Shown here: positions 42,897 through 54,205 of the stretch, in pieces
How the letters are laid out: each line of letters opens with the position of its first letter
Numbering within the stretch: position 1 is the stretch's first letter
Source: Deroplatys truncata
Lineage: Eukaryota; Arthropoda; Insecta; Mantodea; Mantidae
DNA length: 64,000 nt
Reading direction: 5' to 3'
NCBI GenBank assembly: GCA_030765065.1
Contig: CM060985.1
Span: forward strand, 179,740,096-179,804,095
Notes under the pieces: model-generated
Database searches by the model: none
Seen by the model: only the letters and a program-made list of their open reading frames with translations
What the model was told of the DNA's origin: nothing
Program-made: the position numbers and the translations under genes

Positions 42897-45800
42897 CCCC
42901 CCCAGGGGCTCACCTTATGGGAGTACGGGTTTGGCTACCATTTTCACCCCTTCATCCCCGTCCGGTCGAGGTGGTTCGTTGTCGTGAACGGGGGACACAA
43001 GGTAGGCTCTCTTGCCTTCTTTACATTTCGTTCCATGCCGCCCCTCGCCATCGTTCTTTCTTGATCTCTCTATTTACGAACATTTCGCACCACGACCATT
43101 CATTCTTACATCCCTTTTCCTTCCTCGCTGGCCTACCTTTCGTGCGAAACGCCCACACACTTTTGTTCTTTTAACTTTTTCTTTTAATCCTCCGTGGACA
43201 CAGCCTGACGGATATCCGCGCAGCTGGGTGAGCGGGTAATGGCGTCATCCCCACCACCCGGGGTCGTCATGTAGGGTATGTGTTCGTATCCACTGTTCAA
43301 CTGCAGTCCCGCGGGAGGGCCATTCCATGAGCTCCTGACTTCCGACGGCGATTGGGTCCCTCTGTCTATGTTCTGGGAGGTGTGACCCTGGGGTGAGTCT
43401 GGTATAGATAGGCCACTCACCCAAGCCGGGGTAACGCCCGGGAATTCAGAGCCCGAGGTCGGAGACGGTTGCAATTGTGGAGGATTTATTTCGCTATAGA
43501 GCACCCTTTCTCCATTACTACCACCAAGCGCCGAAAAGTTTATTTAACCGAAGTAGCACCGCCGACATCTGGTTGTTACTTGGTAATTAGTCGAACAGAG
43601 GAAGGCCAATCCTTTGAGAAGGTGAATCCTTTTATTATACAATTGGGGATTGACGCTATTGTTGGTTCTGTTCTTTCCTGAACCCGACTTCGGAATGGTT
43701 TTTTGTTAGTTCAAAGCAACTCGGACCAACAAAGTAAGTCCTTGTTACGCGCCACGCTTCTCCACGGTTATCCCACCCGTGTTGAGAAGCACCGCACCTT
43801 GAATTCCTGTAGAGGCTTTGTCACCACTCGCAGCCTCGATGGAATGGCGGATGATGAACTGGTCGAATATCTTACCGACCAAAAGGTAACAACAGTTCCT
43901 CGACTGCAGGCTATACGCGACGGAGTATTGGTACCAACTGCTACCCTGTTTCTCACGTTCGATGGTGTCGATCTGCCCTCTAGTATTTCGGCAGGGTACG
44001 AGCGTATTGCGGTGAGGCCCTATATTCCTAGACCTCTGCGTTGGGCATACGCAAGTCTCATGTAAGAGTGCCGTTACCATCTGTGCAACATGTATCCAGC
44101 CCGCACACGAAGGTACCTGTTCAACAGCCCCCGTCTGCGTTAATTGCAAAGGGTCTCATTCTGCTTCATTTGCCGACTGTCCGCGGTATTTGGACGAGAA
44201 GACGATCAAGGAGATCCGGGTAAAGGAGAAACTCTCGTTTGCCGAAGCCCGGAGGCGTCACCATGCGCGCCAACCTTCGCTCCTGCGATCGGGAACAATC
44301 AGTTCCGTTGTTGCCTTGCCAGTACCCCGGAAGGATGCAGATATTCAAACCTTGACCATGACTGCATTGACCGCCACTAGCATCCGGCAATCCATTTCAG
44401 CTACAGTTATCAAGCCGTCTAAACCTGGTCCAAAGGTTATGAAGTCACAAGGCACTGAAAAGAAGTCGAAGCAGAAATTTCGTAATGAAGATTTTCTGAA
44501 GGACCTTCCGCGTGCGCGCGGTAACAAGACTTCACCTTCTCCTCAAAGGTCGCAGTCCCTGAAAGCTCCTGGGGCAAAAAAGAAGGCCGAGATCTTGCTC
44601 TTCAGCAAGACCTGGGCCTCCTTTATTTGGGTAGTCTGTTTCCTATTCTAAACACCAGACTATGATCCCACTATTGTTTTCCTCTTGATACAGTTTCTTA
44701 CAGTTTTATGTACTTAGGAGACTAATTCTATTTTATTTTTACAGTTAACACTTTACTTAATTTATTTACTCTATATTTGGTTTTCCCGTACATTTAAATA
44801 TGATGTTACAATTTATACTTAATTACATGAATTGCCTATAAACTAACTTAGAATTAATTAATTAAATATTACGAGGTATTTACAAGTCACAGTTGGTGTT
44901 GGTTGTCTAGTTATGTTGTATCCCGCACAGGTATCTCGTGCTTGGCTTTGAAGAGAAGGTGTTGGTGCATTTATATAAGTGTGTCCATAGTCGCCTATGA
45001 CGAACTATGTCGTATATTTGTCTATCCTGTAGGTAGGAGAGCGTCGTGATTCTATCCGTGATGGTCATGGGACACTCCCAAATGGCGTGTTCCGGCGTCT
45101 CTCTTGCTCCACACCTGCAATCTGCTGTTTGCTTTAGCTCAAATCTGTGCAGGTAGTTGGAGTAGGGCCCATGTCCCGTAAGGTAGTTTGTAAGTCCTCT
45201 GTTCGGCTGTAGATGTTTCATTTTGAGACGCTCCTCTATGCTTGGTAGTATTTCATAGGTTCTTCTCCCGGTCTGGCTTGGATCCCACTTCTGCTGCCAT
45301 TCTTGGATGAGGTGTTCTATTATTTCCAGTTCTTCCCTTACCGCTGCTCCTGGCAGTTGTGCTGCTCTTACTGGATTGTCCTTTCTCAGCCAGTAGGTTG
45401 CTGCTCTTCTTCGGATTTCCAAGTCAATGGGTAGGAACCCGAGCACGACCAGGAGGGCATCTAGGTGTGGTGGAGAACGCTCCTGTGAGCATTAACAGGA
45501 TTTTGCGTTGTGTTCTCATTGTTCTTTTTGCTGTTAGGTGTAGTCGGTGTGCCCATGCGCTAGCCGCATGGCCCACGATGGAACTTAGTTGGTTATTGTG
45601 GAAGAGTTTGATTGCGTGGTACGGGATGTTATTGTAGTTTCTGCTGAGTCGAGCTATTTTTGCCAAAATGTTGAATGCTTTGTTCATGATGTCTACGTGT
45701 TTTTTGAATAGTAGTCCTTCTAGGGTTACGCCCAGATACTTGGATTCTCGAGTCCTTTGGATTGTCTCTTGGCCCATTCTAATGCAGGGGTCTCTTCTCA

Positions 45801-48296
45801 ATTTTCTTTGTAGCTGTAAATTGTTTTTGTACAGGATATGTCTAGTTTGACATTATTGCACTTGTTTTAGGAAGTTTAGTGCGCTTGTGCCCTTCCTTTC
45901 TATTTCTCTTCTTGAGTCGCCTCTTATTATCAGTATTACGTTGTCAGGCATATGCGGCATGTGTGTGGATTTCCTTCATAGTTGCCAGTCTCCGAAGGAT
46001 TGGCGCAAGTCCGATGTCCCACAACATGGGTCCGCACACTGAGACCAGTGGGCAATCTTTCGTCAATACTCTGTCAATTTGGTCTCTTACATTGGAGTAT
46101 TGGACCTTTCTGTTTATGCAGTAGTCTTGCAAGGTCTTGTACAAGTTTCTTGGGCAGTTTATATTCTTTAATTCCTTGAATAGTGCCGCGCACCACAGGT
46201 TGTTGAATGCACCCTTGATGTCAACAAAGATACCTATTATATATTTTGAGGGAATGTCGTCTATGCTATCCATTACGTAGGTGATTGCGTCCCCGCACTA
46301 CCTGTTCCGACGATATGCGAATTGTGTTAGAGTTAGTCCAATGAGTTTCCTGGAGGTTTCCAATCGCTTGCAGAGGTGTTCTTGTAGCTTCGCCAGGGTG
46401 TTTGGCAGGGCAGTAGGTCTATACGAATGTGGGTCTTTTGGGCCCTTTTCTGGGCCTTTCTTTAGGATAACCATGTTGGCTTCCTTCCATGCATTGGGCA
46501 CCCTTCGTTGCCTCAAGGCCTCATTCATTATATTCTGGAGAGTAGGGGTGATGGAGTTGCTTAAGGCTTGAAGTACTTCATTCGTGATCTTATCTGGTCC
46601 AGGTGCCCGGCGACGTTTTAGCTGGTTTATTGCTTCTGCAACCTCTGCAATTGTGAAGGGAGAAGCTTTTTCTGTGTGATGGTACGGTTGTTGGGAAATT
46701 CGTCTAGTCTCTTCGTGGAGAGGAAGTTCTCCCTCTTCATTGTCCTGAGGAATCAAGGTGTCCAGCAGTACCTGCGCGGTGTCTTCCCACGTTTTGGTTG
46801 TTGTCCCATCAGGCGTAGTTAGGGTTGTTGTAGGAGAGTGCGTCAGTTTTTCCCTCAGTATCCGGTATGGGAGGCCCCGTGGGTCCTTTTGTAGACAGTC
46901 CTCGACGAACGTTCTCCAGCTTGAACTGCGTGTCGAGTTCAGAAGGTTTTCATACGTTGTTTTCCTCCCCCGGTATATGGTGAGGCGTATTTCTCTTTCG
47001 ACTGCAGTCTTTGCCCGTTGATAGACCCTTCTTGCTAGTGTTGCGTTCCTTCGAAAGCGCTTCAGCATGTCATTCCATATGTTAGTGATCATAGTCGCTC
47101 TTTCCCACATAACAGGAATGGAATCTTGCTTAGTGATTCGGATGGACTGTGTTAAGTTTTCTACCGCCTTGTCGATGTCAGCTTCTTCCTCGATGTGGGG
47201 GGAGGCATGAATGATTCTCGACGAATGATGTCCAGTTTGCCCTACGGTAGTTAAATCTACAATTCCTCTTACCCGGTGGTTTTGGTTTATCGATTCTGAA
47301 GTAAATGGCGTTGTGGTCGCTAGTTGATTGTTGATCCATGACCTTCCAGTCGTGGATCAGTGTGGCGGCCCGAGAGTTTGTCAGCGTCACATCAATATTT
47401 ACATCCACACCAATCCTCGCCACGTAAGTGGGAGGATTGTTGGGCTTGTTCACTGCTTGTAGATTCTATTCCATCATTAGTTCCTCTGGGATCCTTCCTC
47501 TGTCGTCTGTTATGTTGCTGTTTCACAGGGGAGATTTTGCGTTGCCATCTGCAGTGTAGATGATAGGTACCTGGGGCATTTCCATCTGGATACGCCGAAT
47601 CCCTCTCAGCTGTCTCTGGATGTCATGACTTGTTTGGAAGTACGCGTTGACTAAGAGGAAGGTGAGGTCTCGTTAGTGGGTTTCTGCACAACTGATGTGG
47701 GAGATGTATTTGTGTAGGATGGTACTGTGGATGTTGCGATTTAAAATGATGGTAGCTGCCATGGCGTTTTCCTTAGCCATTATGGTGTTCGCCGAGATTG
47801 GTAGATATGGGATCAGGTTGTTGTGGACATAAGGTTCCTGTATGCATAGGATGTCCAACTTCCATTCTATTGTTAGTTGGCATATTTCTTGTGTTACCAG
47901 TCTGCTCCGTGCTGCATTTATTTGCAGGATTTGTATAGAACACTCTTCTTCTTGACTTAGGTCAATCCCGCCTTAGAGGTCTTTGATGACTATGGACCAC
48001 AAGCCGCGCTCAACGGCCACCTTCACCCATTGCCAGCCAGAACCGCTTCTCGGCGCTTGAATCGGTTTCTGGCTCTGAGCGCGTGGGCCCTCCTATCGAT
48101 GAGCCTATAGAGTCTGACCAACTCCATACTAAAAGCCCGAGCCCAAAGTTTAAGCAAAAAGTGATTTTGAGCCGCCCTTCTATGAGGTTTATCCCTTTTA
48201 TTCATGTCTATCCTGACCTGGAATTTACGTGGTGTACGATCGCATAGGGCGGAACTGCAACTTCTATTCCTTTCCCTTTCAACTATGGTCGTGTGC
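42897..48296 (+). mobile_element. I-type copy H (old), interrupted by an R1-like element
   Basis: H starts near 42897 with a diverged CCCCAGGGGCTCACC and an 11-bp-shorter 5'UTR. ORF1 has ATG changed to ATA at 43496, a TGA near 43680, and a deletion at 44042 that removes the first zinc knuckle. The sequence breaks off at about 44577 in CCTGGGGCAA and resumes near 48003 with ACAAGCCGCGCTC, so the R1-like element between is an insertion. H then ends at 48296, soon after the start of ORF2, at a junction with an inverted I-type fragment. Confidence 0.85.
44578..48002 (-). mobile_element. R1-like non-LTR element inserted in copy H, inactive
   Basis: Minus strand. Its ORF2 begins with QINAARSRLVTQE and CIQEPYV (47960-47800). 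The endonuclease continues in broken frames to 47178; the RT is in 47110-46298 (RRAPGPDKITNEVL, SYRPTALPNTLAK) and 46273-45944. The catalytic box is ruined: an extra base and an Asp-to-Asn change give YADN in place of YADD near 45942-45957. The C-terminal part (45446-44907) has the finger CRCGARETPEHAIWECP. No ORF1 is present. A hairpin at 44585-44618 lies at the 3' end. It is a different lineage from the R1-like copy at 3809-6334. Confidence 0.8.
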
Positions 48297-48566
48297 TGAA
48301 AGTATAAAACACATTGATATATACTAAAAATTTCGGCGGTATAAATCGGACATTGTCCAGGTAAACGAAAAGTAAAACTCTGTGCACCAAAAACAAAGGC
48401 ACATCCTACTCCAACATCAGGCTTAGACCCATCGTATATATAAAATGACAGTCCCCGAACCCTACAGGCGGCTGAAAATAACTTTTTGCTTAACCTTGGG
48501 GCTCGGACTTTTTGTATGGAGTTGGTCAGACTCCATAGCCTCCTCGTAGGAAGGGCCCACGCGCTC
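48297..48566 (-). mobile_element. I-type copy E, distal part (ORF1 end joined to RNase H)
   Basis: Reverse complement of I-type sequence. From right to left it holds the 3' end of ORF1 (to about 48476), then jumps to the RNase H region (48475-48297), skipping nearly all of ORF2. The junction reads GCCGCC then TGTAGG then GTTCGGGGAC. It is the continuation of 54618-56173, from which it is separated by the full-length copy D. Confidence 0.85.
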
Positions 48567-49205
48567 TCCCCCTCAGGGGCTCACCTTATGTGAGTACGGG
48601 TTTTTGGCGCACCCGGGGGTTCCCGAGCCAATCATCGCCATATTCATCCCCTCACCCCCATCCGGTCGAGGTGGGTTCTTCAAGTGACCGGTGGACCCAA
48701 GGTAGGCTCTCGTGCGTTCTTTGCATTCCAACCATACCGCACCTCACCATCGTTTCTTTCTTCCCTTATCACTTTCCGGCCATTTCGCACCACGACATTC
48801 GCATATCTCTCTTTTTCTTCCCCGCCGGCCTACCTTGCGTGCGAAACGCCCACACAGTTTTAGTTTCTTTTATCTTTTTATTTAAATCCTCCGTGGACAC
48901 AGCCTGACGGATACCCGCGCACCGCGTGCGCAGCTGGGTGAGTGGGTAATGGCGTCATCCCCACCACCCGGGGTCGTCATGTAGGGTTTGTGTTCGTATC
49001 CGCTGTTCAACTGCAGTCCCGCGGGGGGGCCATTGCATGAGCTGCTGACTTCTGACGGCGATTGGGTCCCTCTGTCTATGTTCTGGGAGGTGTGACCCTG
49101 GGGTGAGTCTGGTATAGATAGGCCACTCACCCAAGCCGGGGTAACGCCCGAGAAGTCAGAGCCCGAGGTCGGAGACGGTTGCAATGGTGGAGGATTTATT
49201 TCGCT
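48567..49205 (+). promoter_or_regulatory. 5'UTR / presumed internal promoter of copy D
   Basis: Shared by copies A, B, C, D, H and, in part, E. It begins with a palindrome CCCCTCAGGGG and a hairpin CTCAC-CTTAT-GTGAG, with an ATG directly followed by TGA (48588-48593), i.e. a start-stop element. Long frames exist on both strands but begin only with GTG. Non-LTR elements must carry their own promoter, so transcription control is expected here; no TATA box is seen. Confidence 0.6.
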
Positions 49206-50495
49206 ATGGAGCACCCTTCCTCCATTACTACTAACAAGCGCCGAAAAGTCTATGTAACAGAAGTGACACCACCGACAACTGGTTGTTACTTGGTCATTTC
49301 ACGAACCGAAGAAGGACAAAGCTTTGAGAAGGTGAACCCTTTCATCATTCAAAAGGGCATTGATGCAATTGCTGGTGCGGTTCAGTCCTGCACTCGTCTA
49401 CGGAATGGTTCCTTATTAGCCCAAACGAAATCCGATCTGCAAAGTAAGACCTTGTTGCGCGCTACGCTTCTCCACGGCTATCCTATCCGTGTCGAGAAGC
49501 ACCGCACATTGAATTCCTGTCGAGGCGTTATTACCACCCATAGCCTCGATGGTATATCGGACGAGGACCTGGTAGAATATCTTGCAGACCAGAAGGTGAC
49601 AGCGGTCCATCGAGTGCAGGCCAAACGCGACGGCGTATTGGTACCCACTCGTACCCTGTTTATTACATTTGATGGCGTCGATCTGCCCACGAGCATTTCC
49701 GCAGGGTACGAACGGATTTCTGTGAGGCCTTATATTCCTAGACCTCTGCGTTGTTTTAAATGCCAACGTTTTGGGCATACGCAAGTCTCATGTAAGAGTG
49801 CCGTTAACATCTGTGCAACATGTAGCCAGCCCTCACACGAAGGTACCTGTTCAACAGCCCCCGTCTGCATTAATTGCAAAGGGTCTCATTCTGCTTCGTT
49901 TGCCGACTGTCCGCGGTACTTGGACGAGAAGGCGATCCAGGAGATCCGGGTAAAGGAAAAACTCTCCTTCGCTGAAGCCCGGAGGCGTTACCATGCGCGC
50001 CAACCTTCACTCCTGCGATCTGGCACATTTAGTTCTGTTGTTGCCTCGCCAGTACCACGAGTAGATGCCGAAACTCAGACCTGGACCTTGACTGGATTAA
50101 CCGCCACTACCATCCGGCCGTCTATTAAAGCTACTGTTCCCAAGCCTTATAAACCTGGTCCAAAGTCAATGAAGTCGCAAGCCGCTGAAAAGAAGCCCAA
50201 GCAGAAACTACGTAGGGAGGATTTCTTGAAAGACCCTCCGCGTGCGCGCGGTAGCAAAAGTTCACCTTCTCCTCCTCGGAGGTCGCTGTCCCAGGAAGGT
50301 CCTGGGACAAGCCGCGCTCAGCGGCACCCCTCACCCATCGCCACCCAGAACCGATTCACGGCGCTTGAATCGGTTTCTGGCACTGAGCGCGTGGGCCCTC
50401 CCTCCGAGGAAGCTATGGAGTCTGACCAACTCCATACAAAAAGCCCGAGCCCAAAGGTTAAACAAAAGGTAATTTTAAGCCGCCCTTCTAAGTAG
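49206..50495 (+). CDS. ORF1 protein of I-type copy D (Gag-like)
   Basis: 429 codons from ATG 49206. It has the same plan as ORF1 of copy C: N-terminal RNA-binding-like half, then a complete first knuckle CFKCQRFGHTQVSC near residue 190, a second motif CATCSQPSHEGTC, a third CINCKGSHSASFADC, and a basic Lys/Pro/Ser-rich tail. The last codons are followed after 20 bp by the ORF2 ATG, so ORF2 is presumably translated by reinitiation or a similar mechanism. Known family role is binding of the element RNA. All Cys and His of the three knuckles are present. Confidence 0.93.
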   Translation: MEHPSSITTNKRRKVYVTEVTPPTTGCYLVISRTEEGQSFEKVNPFIIQKGIDAIAGAVQSCTRLRNGSLLAQTKSDLQSKTLLRATLLHGYPIRVEKHRTLNSCRGVITTHSLDGISDEDLVEYLADQKVTAVHRVQAKRDGVLVPTRTLFITFDGVDLPTSISAGYERISVRPYIPRPLRCFKCQRFGHTQVSCKSAVNICATCSQPSHEGTCSTAPVCINCKGSHSASFADCPRYLDEKAIQEIRVKEKLSFAEARRRYHARQPSLLRSGTFSSVVASPVPRVDAETQTWTLTGLTATTIRPSIKATVPKPYKPGPKSMKSQAAEKKPKQKLRREDFLKDPPRARGSKSSPSPPRRSLSQEGPGTSRAQRHPSPIATQNRFTALESVSGTERVGPPSEEAMESDQLHTKSPSPKVKQKVILSRPSK

Positions 50496-50515
50496 ACAGT
50501 TTATCCCTTTTATTC

Positions 50516-53500
50516 ATGGCTATCCTGAGCTGGAATGTACGTGGTGTACGATCGCATAGGGCGGAACTGCAGCTTTTATTGCGTTCCCATTCACCTATGG
50601 TCGTATGTTTGCAGGAGACTAAACTTCGCCCTCACGATCCTTTTGATCTCCGAGGATATACTCCGGTTCGCTACGACCTTGAACCGGAGGAGGGTACTCC
50701 TGCTCATGGTGGTGTCATGATTTTGGTGCGTAATGACGTTCATTTTACACCTGTCACACTTACATCTGACTTGCAAGCTGTTGCCGTTCGCCATCACTTA
50801 CCCGGCTTTTTGTTTTCTGTTTGCTCTGTGTATACACCTCCATCGTCTCCCCTCGCTCCCGCGGACATTCGATCTCTCCTGTCCGCTCTCCCAACACCAT
50901 TTCTTCTGTTGGGAGATTTTAATGCCCATCACCCACTATGGGGTTCGCCAAGGGCTTGTGCGAGGGGAACTCTTCTTTCCGACATTTTTTATCAGTTCAA
51001 TCTTTCCATCCTCAATACAGGTGCACCTACTTTTATTTCTGATTCTTCTGGTACATTCTCTCACCTGGACCTTGCAATTTGCTCACACCAGCTTGCACGT
51101 CGTCTTCAGTGGAACGTCGTCGCTGACACCTACTCCAGCGACCATTTCCCCTGCATCGTTTCTCTTCTGTCGCACCACGTACAGCATTCCAGAGTACCTA
51201 CCTGGATATTCGCAAAAGCCGACTGGAGCTTGTATTCCAGCCTCGTGCATTTTGACGACCAGCCCTTCTCCGACATTCACCAACTAGTGCAGCACCTTAC
51301 GTCTGTTATTTTCTCTGCCGCCGAACGCGCAATACCCCGTTCATCCTCCCAACCTCGGCGGCCACCTGTTCCGTGGTGGAACGAGGATTGTCGGGACGCC
51401 GTTCATGCCCGTAGGACTGCACTTAGGGTGTTTCGGCGCCACCCTACACTTGATAATTTGGTGACTTTTAAACAATCGCGCGCCAGGGCTCGTCGCATTA
51501 TTCAGGATAGCAAGAAGGCATCTTGGGCTCGTTTTGTCGAGTCTTTTAATCGTTTTACGCCTTCATCCGTTGTTTGGGATAAACTTCGTCGCTTCTCAGG
51601 TAAAGTGTCACATTGTACTGTTTCTGGCCTTCAGGTTTCTAATGCCACCATAGTGGATCCGGCTGCCATCGCTAACACTCTGGGTTCTGCCTTTGAGGCG
51701 GTTTCCAGTTCAGACCATTATTCCGCCGGCTTTCGCTCTATTAAAGACCGGCAGGATTCCGCATCATATACTTTTCGGTCTGTTAATGATGAATGCTATA
51801 ACGAACTATTCACAATGAGGGAGCTGGAGCATGCTCTTCATTGCTCTCGGCACTCCGCTCCCGGGCCGGACGGCATTCATGTCCTGATGTTAAAGAACCT
51901 TTCAGCCGACAGTAAACTCTTTCTCTTACAGGTCTATAACCGTATTTGGCAAGACGGCATTTTTCCTTCCGTTTGGCGCGAAGCCACCATTGTCCCTATA
52001 CTTAAGCCTGGGAAGGATCGCCAACTACCTTCCAGCTACCGCCCTATCTCCCTCACCAGTTGCATTTGTAAGGTGATGGAGCGCATGATCAACGGGCGGT
52101 TGACATGGTGGCTTGAGTCTCAGAAACTTCTAGCGAACGCTCAGTGCGGGTTTCGTCGCTATCGCTCTACCGTCGACCATCTGGTGTCCTTGTCGACGCA
52201 TATTATGAATGGATTTCTGAGAAAGTGTCAAACCGTGGCTGTATTTTTTGACCTGGAGAAAGCTTATGACACTTGTTGGAGGGGCGGCATTTTACGTACA
52301 CTTCACGATTGGAATATCCGCGGTCGTCTTCCCATATTTCTTCGGGAGTTTATGACGGACCGCGTCTTTCGTGTACGTGTGGGCTCGGTTTTATCTCGTC
52401 GTTTTATTCAAGAGAACGGAGTACCGCAGGGCTCTGTACTCAGTGTCACACTTTTTGCGATTGCTATCAACCCCATTGTTGATTGTATTCCACCTGGCAT
52501 TTCCTCGTCCCTTTTTGTTGACGATTTCGCTATTTATTGCAGTTCACGGCGGACCTGTCTACTCGAACGCCGTCTCCAGAGCTGTATCGACCGTCTCTAC
52601 GCCTGGAGTAACGCCAACGGCTTTAATTTCTCCGCCGAGAAATCCGTCTGCATCAACTTCTGGCGCCGGAAGTATTTCCCTCCGCCCTCTCTCCATCTTG
52701 GGCCAGGGATACTTCCGTTTGCAGACGAGGCGAAATTTTTGGGGTTGATTTTTGATAGGAAGTTCTGTTGGACCTCGCACGTTTCCTTTTTAAAGGCAAA
52801 GTGTGACCGTTCTCTTACTATTTTACGTGTTTTAAGTGGCACATCCTGGGGAGCTGATCGGACCGTCCTTCTTCGTCTTTATCGCTCTTTGGTCCGATCC
52901 AAGCTTGATTACGGGTGTATTGTTTATTCGTCGGCACGTCCATCTGTGTTACGTCGATTGAATGCCATTCACCATCGTGGCATAAGAGTCGCTACAGGGG
53001 CCTTTCCAACTAGCCCTATACCCAGTCTGTACGCAGAAGCTGCAGAGCCTCCGCTGTCCTTCCGGCGTGAGATGCTTTTGTGCAGCTATGCTTGTCGACT
53101 CTCAAGCTTGCCTAACCACCCGTCCTTCGATGTATTTTACGAGGATTCGCTTGACCGGCAATATTTAGTTAGCTCCTCTGCATTGCTCCCTCCAGGGGTT
53201 CGATTTCGACTGCTACTTCGGCATTTGGACGTTACGCCAGCGCCGGCCCTTACCCGAGGGGAAACGCGCTTTCCTCCATGGTCGCGCGCTGAGGCCCACA
53301 TCCACCTTGGGCTAACGTCGATGCCGAAAAATGCGACCCCTGCTTCTGTTCTTAGATCCGCCTTTTTAGAACTACAAGCGCAGTTCGGGGACTGTCATTT
53401 TATATATACTGATGGGTCTAAGACTGATGTTGGAGTAGGATGTGCCTTTGTTTTTGGTGTTCAGCGTTTTACTTTTCGATTACCTCGACAATGTTCAATT

Positions 53501-54205
53501 TTTACCGCCGAACTTTTTAGCATTTATCAATCTGTTTTATACATTCAGCGGCTCGACTTACGGCACTGTTTTATTTGTACGGACTCTCTGAGTGCCCTTC
53601 AGGCTATTCATGCGCTGTACCATTACCACCCACTCGTACAGCGCATACATGACCTGCTCCACTCGCTTGGTGTCTCTGGCATCAGCGTGTCCTTCATGTG
53701 GATTCCAGGTCATGTGGGCATCTCAGGTAATGAGTCTGCCGACGCCGCTGCGAAATCGGCGATTTTATTACCCAGATTTTTTACTTCTGTTGTTCCCTCG
53801 TCTGATTCGTGTATTATTTTACGTCGCCGCATCCTCTCGCGCTGGCGCGATGAGTGGACGGCCCTCCGGGGGAACAAGTTGCGGGAAGTTAAGCCTTTCC
53901 CGTTGATCTGGGATACCTCTTCTCGTTCTTGTCGTCGGGAAGAGGTAATTTTAGCTCGTCTACGGATTGGACATTGTGTTTTTAGTCATAGGTATTTGCT
54001 CAGTGGTGACCCCGCACCACTCTGTGGGCAGTGTGTCGTGCCCTTAACGGTGCGTCACATTTTAACAGAGTGTCAGGTCTTAGCTGCATTGCGTGCTCGT
54101 GTGGGTCTGCCTGTTGGCCTAGCCAACGTTTTGGCAGACGACACGCGTGCTGTAGAATGTGTTTTACGTTTTATTCATGACAGTGATTTTAATCTGCGCA
54201 TTTAA
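50516..54205 (+). CDS. ORF2 protein of I-type copy D (endonuclease, RT, RNase H)
   Basis: 1229 codons, no stop. Domains by residue: endonuclease 1-230 (WNVRGVRSH, LQETKL, GDFNAHH about 132, SDHFPCI about 208); RT about 470-760 with FFDLEKAYDT, GVPQGSVLS and FVDDF near 666; RNase H about 955-1080 with TDGSK, TAELF, TDSLSAL and GNESADAAAK; a C-terminal finger near 1170 (CGQCVVPLTVRHILTEC). It differs from copy C at scattered positions. Expected to nick target DNA and prime reverse transcription from the 3' hairpin and tail of its own RNA. Nothing in the sequence predicts loss of function. Confidence 0.96.
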   Translation: MAILSWNVRGVRSHRAELQLLLRSHSPMVVCLQETKLRPHDPFDLRGYTPVRYDLEPEEGTPAHGGVMILVRNDVHFTPVTLTSDLQAVAVRHHLPGFLFSVCSVYTPPSSPLAPADIRSLLSALPTPFLLLGDFNAHHPLWGSPRACARGTLLSDIFYQFNLSILNTGAPTFISDSSGTFSHLDLAICSHQLARRLQWNVVADTYSSDHFPCIVSLLSHHVQHSRVPTWIFAKADWSLYSSLVHFDDQPFSDIHQLVQHLTSVIFSAAERAIPRSSSQPRRPPVPWWNEDCRDAVHARRTALRVFRRHPTLDNLVTFKQSRARARRIIQDSKKASWARFVESFNRFTPSSVVWDKLRRFSGKVSHCTVSGLQVSNATIVDPAAIANTLGSAFEAVSSSDHYSAGFRSIKDRQDSASYTFRSVNDECYNELFTMRELEHALHCSRHSAPGPDGIHVLMLKNLSADSKLFLLQVYNRIWQDGIFPSVWREATIVPILKPGKDRQLPSSYRPISLTSCICKVMERMINGRLTWWLESQKLLANAQCGFRRYRSTVDHLVSLSTHIMNGFLRKCQTVAVFFDLEKAYDTCWRGGILRTLHDWNIRGRLPIFLREFMTDRVFRVRVGSVLSRRFIQENGVPQGSVLSVTLFAIAINPIVDCIPPGISSSLFVDDFAIYCSSRRTCLLERRLQSCIDRLYAWSNANGFNFSAEKSVCINFWRRKYFPPPSLHLGPGILPFADEAKFLGLIFDRKFCWTSHVSFLKAKCDRSLTILRVLSGTSWGADRTVLLRLYRSLVRSKLDYGCIVYSSARPSVLRRLNAIHHRGIRVATGAFPTSPIPSLYAEAAEPPLSFRREMLLCSYACRLSSLPNHPSFDVFYEDSLDRQYLVSSSALLPPGVRFRLLLRHLDVTPAPALTRGETRFPPWSRAEAHIHLGLTSMPKNATPASVLRSAFLELQAQFGDCHFIYTDGSKTDVGVGCAFVFGVQRFTFRLPRQCSIFTAELFSIYQSVLYIQRLDLRHCFICTDSLSALQAIHALYHYHPLVQRIHDLLHSLGVSGISVSFMWIPGHVGISGNESADAAAKSAILLPRFFTSVVPSSDSCIILRRRILSRWRDEWTALRGNKLREVKPFPLIWDTSSRSCRREEVILARLRIGHCVFSHRYLLSGDPAPLCGQCVVPLTVRHILTECQVLAALRARVGLPVGLANVLADDTRAVECVLRFIHDSDFNLRI

